A DNA stretch of 49,946 nucleotides from Alistipes senegalensis (lineage in GTDB: Bacteria; Pseudomonadota; Gammaproteobacteria; Burkholderiales; Burkholderiaceae_D): positions 1 through 49,946 of the forward strand of contig JAMPER010000006.1 of the NCBI GenBank assembly GCA_023664945.1, read 5' to 3'. The translations under genes and the position numbers were made by a program. Numbering within the stretch: position 1 is the stretch's first letter; each line of letters begins with the position of its first letter. This document shows positions 1 to 6,186 of the stretch, piece by piece. The notes under the pieces are model-generated. The model made no database searches, was not told where the DNA came from, and saw only the letters and a list, made by a program, of their open reading frames with translations.

Positions 1-38
1 GGACTCATACCATATTGTAAGGCCTCAGGCACGATTAG

Positions 39-296
39 CCGGAAATATTTCTACTCTTACTCTCTGCAACGCAATTGATAGCCAGATTCTGCCGCCTTTT
101 TGTCCAGGTGCTTAACCGTAGTGATTCGGGTTACAGGCCAACGCTGCATGAGTGCCGCTCGCTTTCGGAGCGGCTTTATCGTGAGCAAGGTATCAATACG
201 CAGGTGCTTCTGTGTCATAGAAGCCAAGCTATGACTGACTCTTATAATGATATGCGCGGGCTTGATGGGCAAGAGCTCAGGGTTCTGGTGGTGTAG
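39..296 (+). pseudogene. C-terminal remnant of a phage-type tyrosine recombinase
   Basis: Only the last part of the catalytic domain is left. The frame is open from about 39 (stops at 18-20 and 36-38 close it upstream) to TAG at 294-296. It shows the order expected at the end of a lambda-type integrase: an HxxR box (RPTLHECRSL), the sequence REQGINTQ, a second histidine in LLCHRSQAMT (families usually have LLGH), and the nucleophile tyrosine in TDSYND. No recombinase N-terminal or mid-domain is visible upstream, so this cannot be a working integrase. It lies close to, but on the opposite strand from, the recombinase N-terminal half at 365-1360. The two pieces are therefore not simply two ends of one broken gene without a rearrangement. 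The gene could be complete only if it began outside the window in another frame. Confidence 0.7.
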
Positions 297-364
297 GGAA
301 GCACCGCCTTGGCGGGTATTCCTGATATGCTTATTCGGTAGTTAAAAAATTTCAACAGATGTCA

Positions 365-1360
365 CTACATTTTCTGAAAAGCTCTATTGTCATCAGCCCC
401 AGAATAATTTTGTAGGCGTATGGCACTTTCGCTTAGTGCTATATTGGATAAAATTCCAGCATATTTGCGCGTTGTTTCAAATGATTCTAGTCGATCATAA
501 TGATTTCCGTGCACAATTTTTGATCTACCTTCTGTATAAATATCGTCAATAAAATTCGTAAGATTCAGTTTGTACTTCCCTGTTACAACAATATCTTTAC
601 GCGACTTTCCCGTCAGATTTTCTGTCATCCTTAGAATACCCTTTTTTCCCCCTGCCCCTGAAAGAATATCAAGGCAAGCTCCAAATTTGACCACCGCAAT
701 GGCATCATTTAATTCGCGGTTTCCCTCTGCAAACCAATCTAATGCTGTAAGCCATCGCATGGCTAAATTGGGACACTTATGCATTGACGGATTCAATACC
801 CCAGTAATGATCTGGCCAAATGCTTCCAGTAAGTTGCTTCTTTCTTCGATAGCTTTTTGAAGTTTTTCGCCCCTCAACATTGGTATGCGTGGCCCCAAAG
901 ACATACCGGGAATGTGGAGAAAACCATTCGTTTCAACGAGCGTTTTTGTACCAATCGGAGGAAGGCATTCATCATACAAAGCTTGCCATTCCTCCAGCCG
1001 CATCCGCTGGCTGCGTATTGTCACAGGCAAAGGCTTAATAGACACAGCAGGATTAGAACCAATCAGACCGGCAGCAACCGCTTCAGCAAAACATTCTCTG
1101 GCTTCCAGCAGGACACGTCTGGCAGTGTTTTGCCTTCCGGATTGCCATAACGCATGAACAGCCTGAGCAATGTGAATTGGTCTCACAGCTCTGATACGGA
1201 TATGCCCGATAGCCTGTTTTAGATGGGCCAGGTTTCTTTTGCGTTTGTTGATGGTTTTAGGGTGAAGGGACCGCAGGGCAATGAGCTTTTCAAATTCGGT
1301 ACACCAGTCGGCAACGAGGGTAAGACTAGGGGCGATCCGGGTCAGGATTTTGGCGAGCAT
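365..1360 (-). CDS. Chimera: tyrosine-recombinase N-terminal half fused to an Apea-like HEPN domain
   Basis: 331 aa, ATG start preceded by AGGAGA at good spacing. Residues about 1-135 look like the core-binding (SAM-like) region of a phage integrase: a helical LHPKTINKRKRNLAHLKQ stretch, NTARRVLLEARECFAEAVAAG, GSNPAVSIKP and RLEEWQALYDEC, the usual lead-in to the catalytic domain. The catalytic domain (R..HxxR..Y) is absent. From about residue 140 to the end the protein resembles Apea-like HEPN proteins: MRWLTALDWFAEGNRELNDA, then ACLDILSG, then EGRSKIVHGNHYDR, which contains an Rx4H motif (R279, H284) typical of HEPN RNases. No stop or frameshift interrupts the frame. HEPN proteins are often RNases in defence or toxin systems. 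Whether this fusion is active, or only an accidental join that stayed open, cannot be told from sequence. There is no obvious partner gene next to it. Confidence 0.65.
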   Translation of the reverse strand: MLAKILTRIAPSLTLVADWCTEFEKLIALRSLHPKTINKRKRNLAHLKQAIGHIRIRAVRPIHIAQAVHALWQSGRQNTARRVLLEARECFAEAVAAGLIGSNPAVSIKPLPVTIRSQRMRLEEWQALYDECLPPIGTKTLVETNGFLHIPGMSLGPRIPMLRGEKLQKAIEERSNLLEAFGQIITGVLNPSMHKCPNLAMRWLTALDWFAEGNRELNDAIAVVKFGACLDILSGAGGKKGILRMTENLTGKSRKDIVVTGKYKLNLTNFIDDIYTEGRSKIVHGNHYDRLESFETTRKYAGILSNIALSESAIRLQNYSGADDNRAFQKM

Positions 1361-1500
1361 GGGTGTCTCCTGTCGTTTTTGTACAGGGTCATTTCACCAT
1401 GCGTTTGCAGCTAGTGTAATTGTTTTGCAGTCTGTGCAAATGATTGTACAGGTGGTTTATTGCGCGTAACGCTTCAATTTATCGCGCGCCGCTTCAATTT
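1361..1500. promoter_or_regulatory. Repeat-rich leader upstream of the recombinase-HEPN gene
   Basis: The 140 bases upstream of the start codon contain repeated short motifs. TTGTACAGG occurs twice (1379-1387 and 1444-1452). TTTGCAG occurs twice, near 1404 and 1424. A near-palindrome TGTGCAA-N4-TTGTACA lies at about 1434-1450. Such repeats are typical of regulator or recombinase arm-binding sites, but no -35/-10 pair is convincing. The function is inferred from position only. Confidence 0.3.
1461..1500 (+). repeat. Two tandem ~20-bp direct repeats
   Basis: Two copies with the shared word CGCTTCAATTT, each preceded by GCGCG and spaced exactly 20 bp apart. They lie about 100-140 bp upstream of the recombinase-HEPN start. 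They could be arm-type integrase sites or iteron-like regulator sites. Confidence 0.55.
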
Positions 1501-1756
1501 TTACAGCCTGCCTACTTTCTACTAAAAAGAATATTTCCCTTATCTGTCCCTCTGGTTGCGCATGTAAAAATATACCCGCCTGTTCCAGTTATCATCCTAC
1601 TCAAACTCATAATCAAAGCCTTCGCTAGATTACGGTGAAATAATATGGTACTAGGAAAGCCTTCCTTCAGCGTTTTAATCAAAAGATTGTCTGCCGGATA
1701 AGGATACAATTTCCTTTTATTTCAATATCAGCGTACGTTATCAGACGCCATAAAAA
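1501..1756. other. Non-coding gap with no recognisable gene
   Basis: No reading frame here has a recognisable protein or a convincing ribosome-binding site. The minus-strand frame at 1512-1709 has no familiar motifs and looks like chance. Base composition is more AT-rich than the flanking housekeeping DNA, in keeping with the decayed island around it. Confidence 0.5.
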
Positions 1757-1785
1757 CAAAAAACCATGAAACCGTCCGGTTTATG
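1757..1785 (-). terminator. Probable Rho-independent terminator of the ogt-like pseudogene
   Basis: Read on the minus strand, CATAAACCG and CGGTTTCATG pair (one bulge) and are followed within two bases by a run of six T. It sits about 60 bp after the pseudogene's last stop codon. Confidence 0.45.
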
Positions 1786-1842
1786 ATGACCTCTGTTTTC
1801 TCAACTTTACTTAACACGCTGGAAATATTTCCTAACTGGAAT

Positions 1843-2399
1843 TCACCATAATCTGCTTTTTGCTGTTTTGGCACACTCCAACTCCAACAATCCTCTTTTG
1901 GCGTCAAGGCCGCCGCCATAACCGGCCAGTTTGTGATTGCTGCCGATAACCCGGTGAGAAGGTACGAAAATAGAGATCGGGTTGGTTGCATTTGCCGATG
2001 CAACTGCCCGCACAGCCTTCGGACGATAGATGCGGCGAGCCAGTTCGCCATAAGATATGGTCATGCCGCGGGGTATTTTCATGAGCTTTTCCCATACAGC
2101 ACACTGAAATGCCGACCCTGTGAAGACAACCGGAACATCAAAAGTTTTACGCCACCCTGCGAAATATTCATCCGGTTCCCCATCGTCTGCTCGATCACAC
2201 CGGAGGTTCCCTCTTCATATTGTGCATGCAGATATCGCTGTACGCGCCGGTCTATCGTATGACGGCGTTTCTCCACAACCAAGTCACAAATACACAACCG
2301 TCCAACTAAAACTGCCGGCCAGCAAAACGATTCATCCGAATCATACAAAGTAATTCTATCTTTGCAATCACCAATTCTACATCTGATTCCGTTTTCCAC
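1843..2399 (-). pseudogene. Broken O6-methylguanine-DNA methyltransferase (Ogt/Ada C-terminal type)
   Basis: The C-terminal half is unmistakable. In one frame (about 2214 down to 1843) it reads FDVPVVFTGSAFQCAVWEKL, IPRGMTISYGELARRI, RPKAVRAVASANATNPIS and then a GYGGGLDAKRGLLELE-type end. The catalytic PCHRV motif is PSHRV here: the codon at 1957-1959 is TCT (Ser) instead of a Cys codon, so alkyl transfer would be abolished. The frame has no upstream ATG and is closed by TGA at 2215-2217. A second frame upstream (2399 to about 2220) begins MENGIRCRIGDCKDRITLY and resembles the N-terminal part of the same family, so at least one frameshift separates the halves. Repair of O6-methylguanine was the ancestral role. 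The gene is interpreted as dead. Confidence 0.75.
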
Positions 2400-2570
2400 A
2401 CATCGAGCACATGGATTTTTTGGATAGGAACCTCCTGCCCACTATTTTCCGGATGCAGGCAACATTTCTAAACAAAATGCACATAGAAACCTGCTTGAAT
2501 ACTGGGTTTCATGCAGGTTTATGCACGCTATTGGATAGTAAAAAAACGAGTTTTGGAGGCAGCACTTGAA

Positions 2571-2607
2571 ATAAAAAATCCCAGACATTTTTGGACTATC
2601 CGGGATT
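2571..2607 (-). terminator. Terminator-like hairpin after integrase remnant A
   Basis: On the minus strand AATCCC (2607-2602) pairs with GGGATT (2582-2577) around a 19-base loop region and is followed by TTTTAT. The stem is only 6 bp and overlaps codons of the old integrase frame, so this may be coincidental. Confidence 0.3.
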
Positions 2608-2734
2608 AATTTCTGAAACCCTGTCGGCGTGACTTCCAGATAAAGTTAACCTCCATTAAAAAGCTTGTAAGTCTTCTCTTTGGGCTTGACGTTTTTACCT
2701 GGAGGGCTGTCAGCGACTTGATGACTTTCCCCAT
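2571..2734 (-). pseudogene. Integrase remnant A (start of a P4-type, DUF4102 integrase)
   Basis: The ATG at 2734 follows GGAGG and reads MGKVIKSLTALQVK. A frameshift then leads to NVKPKEKTYKLFNGG, an in-frame TAA, and LYLEVTPTGFQK. This is the N-terminal signature of P4-like island integrases (TAIQVKNAKPKEKPYKLFDGGGLYLEVTP). Only about 50 codons survive, with a frameshift and a stop. A second, differently broken copy lies at 4180-4281. P4-type integrases insert at tRNA 3' ends, which fits the nearby tRNA-Ser gene. Confidence 0.75.
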
Positions 2735-2890
2735 GCTCACATCCTCCTTTTTGGGAGTATCTATTTTTACTCAGGAGGAATTTTTGCTAAATCGTGCCCC
2801 TCATTTATTGGATGTCAATGAATTGCCTAAAACGCTATTAAACAAAAAATCCGCGAACCGCATGATTTTACACGGTTTTTTTTGCAGGAG
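2650..2890 (-). repeat. Copy A of tRNA-terminator/leader/integrase-start module
   Basis: This stretch aligns along its whole length with 4196-4435 (copy B). Shared landmarks in order are CTCCAT.AAAAAG, CTTTGGGC, GCGAC.TGATGACT, CATGCT, CCTCCTTTTTGGGA, AAATCGTGCCCCTC, AAACGCTAT and a degraded form of the tRNA terminator ending TTTTACACGG. Copy A is the more decayed of the two at its terminator end. It is interpreted as the scar of an earlier or tandem island integration at the same tRNA-Ser locus. Confidence 0.75.
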
Positions 2891-3177
2891 GAATTACAAT
2901 CATCTTATGAAACTTGCATAAATACTATATTTTATTAAATTAAAATTTTACAGAGGAATTACTACGGTTATTTGCAACCAGTTAAAACAAGCAGTTCATA
3001 AAAACATTATCATTTATTTTTACAGCAAAACCATTTTTTGAAAAGAGAGGGTATAAGCTAATTAAAGAACAGCAAGTGGGGCGACAGGGAATTTTTCTTA
3101 CAACTTTATATAAATAAACTTTAGTTTGTTGGAAAACCAGTAAAGCCAGCCGAGTTCGCCCGTTTCATATGTACTGG
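2891..3177. other. AT-rich gap, no gene seen
   Basis: Very AT-rich sequence between integration module A and the antitoxin region. No frame with a ribosome-binding site or recognisable protein is seen. GCAGGAGGAATT at 2884-2895 faintly resembles the 3' end of the tRNA-Ser gene (GCGGAGAGGAAGGGATTC) where an attR would be expected, but the match is too weak to call. Confidence 0.4.
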
Positions 3178-3312
3178 TTAAGCTTTGTCCAGAATTGATT
3201 TCTTGTCTTCACTCAAGTCTCCAAATTCCTGTAATGCTTCAGCTGGAACTTCCTTTGATGTTTCAGGCTGTGGTACTTTTTTACGAATCCTAAATTTTCC
3301 ATATTTCCTTCG
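3178..3312 (-). pseudogene. Unrecognised short frame without start codon
   Basis: An open frame ending at TAA 3178-3180 reads KKVPQPETSKEVPAEALQ, then EFGDLSEDKKSILDKA. It is a hydrophilic Glu/Lys-rich stretch that looks like real protein rather than chance sequence, but the frame has no ATG, GTG or convincing start and is closed upstream by TAA. An overlapping frame with an ATG (MENLGFVKK...) is only 28 codons. It is probably the 3' end of a lost gene. No family is recognised. Confidence 0.25.
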
Positions 3313-3363
3313 TTATTTTTACAAACTAACCTTTGGAACACTTTAGCGTTCCTTTAACCTGTT

Positions 3364-3600
3364 TTACTCATTGATGCCAACCAGTTCAGAACACTTCTTA
3401 TTGATATTGATGTTCAAATTATTTTCACCGGTTGATTTGTAAAGAGTCATAACACAATTGGAATACTGCTTAATTTTACGCTCCCTCAAATCTTCATTTT
3501 TATCCACAAACAACTTGATGAGGAATAAAACAAATACAACAACCAGCAACCCTCCTACAGTAGCTATTGCAGTTATTATCAACTTTTTATACTCTTTCAT
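3364..3600 (-). CDS. Small single-pass membrane protein, unknown function
   Basis: 78 aa with an AAAGG ribosome-binding site 7 bp upstream of ATG. After a short basic N-terminus (MKEYKK) there is one long hydrophobic segment, about residues 8-32 (ITAIATVGGLLVVVFVLFLI). A soluble charged tail follows, holding two cysteines (SNCVMTL and KKCSELVG) that could form a disulfide if the tail is periplasmic. It starts just 11 bp after the end of the truncated frame downstream of the AbrB-type antitoxin, in the position where a toxin gene would normally continue. No family recognised. It may be a cargo gene that replaced the toxin, or an unrelated gene. Confidence 0.45.
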   Translation of the reverse strand: MKEYKKLIITAIATVGGLLVVVFVLFLIKLFVDKNEDLRERKIKQYSNCVMTLYKSTGENNLNININKKCSELVGINE

Positions 3601-3611
3601 TTATTTACCTT

Positions 3612-3653
3612 TCAACCTAATTGAGCCAGTATTCCCTCAATAACGATTTTCAT
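3612..3653 (-). pseudogene. Truncated start of the antitoxin's partner gene (possibly a PIN toxin)
   Basis: An ATGA overlap links this frame to the antitoxin stop codon, the usual coupling in AbrB-PIN (VapBC-type) pairs. It reads MKIVIEGILAQLG and stops. MKIVI is the common opening of PIN-domain ribonucleases (MKIVIDTN...), but the Asp is already lost and the rest is missing. With only 13 codons the family assignment is an inference from position. Confidence 0.35.
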
Positions 3654-3922
3654 GCCTGCTCGCGCTTCTTTTTGCGGTATTCCTTGACAATGGTATTCAC
3701 GTCTTCTTCTTTGTGCCCGACAGAAGCCGCCCACTGCTGTGCCTCATCCCATGCAGCCTTGCATTCTTCCACCGAAGGCAGCTTCAACGTCTTGAGCATA
3801 ATCGTATCCCCGTTTGCATATGCAACCAGCTTATCGCCTGTACTGATCGCCATTTTCCTGCGCATTTCGGCAGGAAGTGAAATCTGCCCTTTGGATGAAA
3901 CCGTCAAAACCTGTGTATCCAT
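3650..3922 (-). CDS. AbrB/MazE-family antitoxin-like regulator
   Basis: 90 aa. Residues 1-45 form a swapped-hairpin AbrB DNA-binding domain: QVLTVSSKGQISLPAEMRRK, then GDKLVAYANGDTIMLK. Residues 50-90 are a charged helical tail (EECKAAWDEAQQWAASVG...VKEYRKKKREQA) of the kind that wraps a PIN-type toxin in VapB-like antitoxins. It starts at ATG after GAAGGGGG. A perfect 19-bp palindrome lies 12 bp upstream and is the likely autoregulatory operator. The overlapping downstream frame is cut short after 13 codons, so the antitoxin seems to be solitary and may persist as a plain repressor. It lies inside the decayed tRNA-Ser island. Confidence 0.8.
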   Translation of the reverse strand: MDTQVLTVSSKGQISLPAEMRRKMAISTGDKLVAYANGDTIMLKTLKLPSVEECKAAWDEAQQWAASVGHKEEDVNTIVKEYRKKKREQA

Positions 3923-3933
3923 AGTACCCCCTT

Positions 3934-3952
3934 CAGTAAGATTTTCTTACTG
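3934..3952. promoter_or_regulatory. Perfect palindromic operator before the antitoxin gene
   Basis: CAGTAAGATTTTCTTACTG is an 8-bp perfect inverted repeat with a 3-bp centre, 12 bp upstream of the AbrB-like gene's ATG. Position and symmetry suggest binding by the antitoxin dimer itself. Confidence 0.6.
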
Positions 3953-4179
3953 TACAAAAAAAGACACGACATGGCAAAAAAGAAGAAGTTATGCTGTGGT
4001 ATCTGTCGGTTTTTTCAGGTTATGTTCTGCCTGTACGATTTAGTCTGAACTAGTACAAATAAGGCAATAGGTGCTCTCTTCTTTCCCGGATGCTGGGTGT
4101 TTGTGTTTTTTTTGTCTGTGGGGTTATGCTACTTTGTCTATACGGGGGATTCTCTCTGGGGGAATAACAGCAGCTTTTC
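3953..4179. other. Gap between antitoxin and integrase remnant B
   Basis: No gene is supported here. The minus-strand frame running from 4409 to 4050 is the out-of-frame read-through of the broken integrase and its flank. It contains no recognisable integrase sequence after the KLFDGGG point. Confidence 0.4.
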
Positions 4180-4281
4180 TCAGATTGACAGGCCGCCTCC
4201 ATCAAAAAGTTTATAGTGCTTTTCTTTGGGCCTAGCGTTTTTTTTACTTGGATGGCTGTTAGCGACCTGATGACTCCCCAT
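4180..4281 (-). pseudogene. Integrase remnant B (start of a P4-type, DUF4102 integrase)
   Basis: An ATG with a strong GGAGGAAAGC ribosome-binding site opens a 33-codon frame. Its second half reads KKNARPKEKHYKLFDGGG, the start signature of P4-like island integrases, and then ends at TGA. The first codons are shifted: compared with copy A, two bases are missing after ATGGGG, and extra A's in a homopolymer restore the frame. In the alternative frame the family sequence VIRSLTAIQVKK is still readable. It lies 180 bp from the tRNA-Ser 3' end, the normal place for such an integrase. Everything after the first 33 codons is lost. Confidence 0.8.
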
Positions 4282-4435
4282 GCTTTCCTCCTTTTTGGGA
4301 CTCTCTGTTTTTGCCCAAGATGCATTTTTACGAAATCGTGCCCCTCGTTTGCCGGATGCCAATGGACGACATGAAACGCTATAAAACAAAAAAAAACCCG
4401 CGTAAACACTTGGTTTTACACGGGTTTTTGGACGT
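4196..4435 (-). repeat. Copy B of tRNA-terminator/leader/integrase-start module
   Basis: The counterpart of 2650-2890. This copy abuts the tRNA-Ser gene and keeps the terminator intact. Both copies preserve not only the integrase start but also the roughly 100-bp leader between terminator and integrase, so the whole module was duplicated by successive integration or recombination and then diverged. Confidence 0.75.
4388..4424 (-). terminator. tRNA-Ser terminator
   Basis: On the minus strand CCCGTGTAAA pairs with TTTACGCGGG (one mismatch) and is followed by a run of nine T. It lies 37 bp past the tRNA 3' end. Confidence 0.75.
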
Positions 4436-4460
4436 TGTTGGATGCTGTGAAACAGGTTTC

Positions 4461-4551
4461 TGGCGGAGAGGAAGGGATTCGAACCCTCGATAGGCTATTA
4501 ACCTATACACGCTTTCCAGGCGTGCGACTTCAACCACTCATCCACCTCTCC
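4461..4551 (-). tRNA. serX: tRNA-Ser(GGA)
   Basis: 91 nt with encoded CCA. The acceptor stem GGAGAGG pairs with CCTCTCC, the discriminator is G, and the T arm contains GGTTCGAATCC. The anticodon loop CTGGAAA gives anticodon GGA. The extra arm between the anticodon and T arms is long (TATAGGTTAATAGCCTATC forms a stem), as expected for a class II serine tRNA. This gene is the apparent integration target for the island remnants on its 3' side. The gene symbol is the E. coli-style name and is not certain in this organism. Confidence 0.93.
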
Positions 4552-4563
4552 GCTGAATTTGAG

Positions 4564-4592
4564 ATAATATCGCTTTGGTGTAACAAGGTCAA
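4564..4592 (-). promoter_or_regulatory. Sigma-70 promoter of tRNA-Ser
   Basis: On the minus strand: TTGACC (-35, 4592-4587), a 17-bp spacer, and TATTAT (-10, 4569-4564), with the tRNA 5' end 12 bp further on. Confidence 0.7.
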
Positions 4593-4773
4593 GATTCCAC
4601 ATATAATCTTCCGTCTCTTTTTCCACATACCCAAACTGGCCGGGAATGGTATAAGACCGTTTTGCCTATCGCTGCCTCATCCACCAGCGCAATATGCCTG
4701 GCAAAAAAAGAAAAACAGTTGGATGATCACAGCATGAAAATGTACCAGGAAAGCTATCAAAAAACTTTATCCT

Positions 4774-5388
4774 TCAGGCATATGGAAAAACGCCTGCCCG
4801 GTTACCGCTTCCGGAAGCGAGCCATGCTCCCGATACCTGACAAGCCTGCCCATAATCCGGCATATCCGCCTCAGAAGCGATATTCCGCCATTTATTGTCT
4901 GATTCCTCCTGCATAAAAACATCAGCCAGATAAATCCAGTTTTCATTGGAGAAATGCTCGCGAGCCAATGAAAAAACAGCGTCTTCTTCCTCACTCAGCA
5001 TTTGCATCATCGTATGGCAATATTCCCGGATATGTTTTTCCAGCAGTTCCGGGTAATTTGTCTCTCCTGAAAGCTGCCGGTAAATCAGCTTGCCAACCGA
5101 AGCATGAAGCGTCAGAGAAAGCCGGTGCAGGGCGTCACGCGCCGCTATCTGCCTGGCCTCCTGCCCCGCCTGCTTCCTCACTTCAGGCAAAAAGTACCGC
5201 TCAACCCGGCGGGAACAACACCTTAGGCAAAAACAGCTGAAAACCTGAAAGAGGCTTTCCGGTTCGCCATCTCCCCCTTTCCCCCGCAAAAGTATATTTT
5301 CTGCCCGGTTTTTCAAATAAACCAGTTCTTGCCTGAAACCGTCATTCTCAACCTGGATGGCAACCTGTATATATGTACTTGAAAGCAT
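4774..5388 (-). CDS. Hypothetical protein with a hemerythrin-like helical region
   Basis: 204 aa, not firmly recognised. The middle part is all-helical, with histidines and acidic residues spaced as in hemerythrin HHE domains: LHRLSLTLHASVGKLIYRQL, LLEKHIREYCHTMMQM, and SEEEDAVFSLAREHFSNENW (compare the HEEE..FP.L.......W pattern of bacterial hemerythrins). A cysteine-rich patch CFCLRCC lies near residues 53-58. No signal peptide or membrane segment is seen. The ribosome-binding site is weak. It could sense or store oxygen, NO or iron if the metal ligands are real. Several canonical ligand positions are not obvious, so it may equally be a degenerate family member. Confidence 0.5.
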   Translation of the reverse strand: MLSSTYIQVAIQVENDGFRQELVYLKNRAENILLRGKGGDGEPESLFQVFSCFCLRCCSRRVERYFLPEVRKQAGQEARQIAARDALHRLSLTLHASVGKLIYRQLSGETNYPELLEKHIREYCHTMMQMLSEEEDAVFSLAREHFSNENWIYLADVFMQEESDNKWRNIASEADMPDYGQACQVSGAWLASGSGNRAGVFPYA

Positions 5389-5586
5389 AGTTTTACTTTA
5401 ATATCCGTAGTACAAAAACAGACAAAGTGGATAAAGAGCCTTGCTGCACCATAAAGTTCCCTATAGCGGGTTGAGAAAAGTCAAAGTGCAAAGCAAACCG
5501 CACTGTAACAAGAGACAAGAATTAGAAGGCAATGATATGATGGCGCAAGTCAATAAACCGATGCACTGCCCCTCTGGAAACAGGCC

Positions 5587-6144
5587 ATGAATGACATACT
5601 GAAGATTATCCGGCAACGCCGTTCCATCCGGAAATTTATGGATACGCCTGTTCCGGATGACATAACAGACCTCATTCTTGAGGCAGGAAAACTGGCACCA
5701 TGCGCCAGAAACCGTCAGGAAAGGCACTTCACACTTATCCAGTCGCAGCCCCTGTTGGCCGAGATGAGCCAGGCATCCAAAACAATCGCGCTCACACTTC
5801 AGGATCGTTATGTAAACCTGATGGCCCAAAGCGAAAACTACCATATTTTCCATCATGCCCCGCTGGTTATCCTGGTTTCTGCCCCTGATAAGCCGATGGC
5901 AGAATCGGATTGCGCCGCCGCTATCCAGAACATGATCCTTGCTGCCGAATCGCTCGGCTACAGCAGCTGCTGGGTCAATTTTGTGCTGTTTCTCTTCCAG
6001 GAAACCCAAGGCGGGGGCTACTACAAAAAACTCGGCCTGCCGCACGGATACCATCCTTATGGTTCCCTTGCTATCGGCATTAAAAAAGAAGGAAATATCG
6101 AGGAACGCCCCTTGCGCGGCAACACCGTTACACGCATACGCTAA
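5587..6144 (+). CDS. Nitroreductase-family FMN oxidoreductase
   Basis: 185 aa, close to the usual length of small nitroreductases. The N-terminal FMN-binding motif is RQRRSIRKF, followed by LILEAGKLAPCARNRQ (flavin phosphate loop region), a central APLVILVSA strand and the AAAIQNMILAAESLGYSSCW helix typical of the fold. The C-terminus has the GYHPYGSLAIG flavin-contact segment. These enzymes reduce nitro compounds, quinones or other substrates with NAD(P)H as soluble homodimers. The substrate cannot be inferred. Convergent with the sulfatase-like gene downstream; no operon partner. Confidence 0.85.
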   Translation: MNDILKIIRQRRSIRKFMDTPVPDDITDLILEAGKLAPCARNRQERHFTLIQSQPLLAEMSQASKTIALTLQDRYVNLMAQSENYHIFHHAPLVILVSAPDKPMAESDCAAAIQNMILAAESLGYSSCWVNFVLFLFQETQGGGYYKKLGLPHGYHPYGSLAIGIKKEGNIEERPLRGNTVTRIR

Positions 6145-6186
6145 TAGCCCGGTTGCCTCTTCTTGCCATCAGATAAAACGCTGTCT

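Noticed and set aside
1512-1709. Minus-strand frame of 65 codons in the left island
   Set aside because: No ribosome-binding site and no recognisable motif; probably chance in AT-rich DNA.
2884-2910. Possible attR (tRNA-Ser 3'-end fragment) beside integrase module A
   Set aside because: GCAGGAGGAATTACAATC matches the tRNA 3' end too poorly to separate it from chance.
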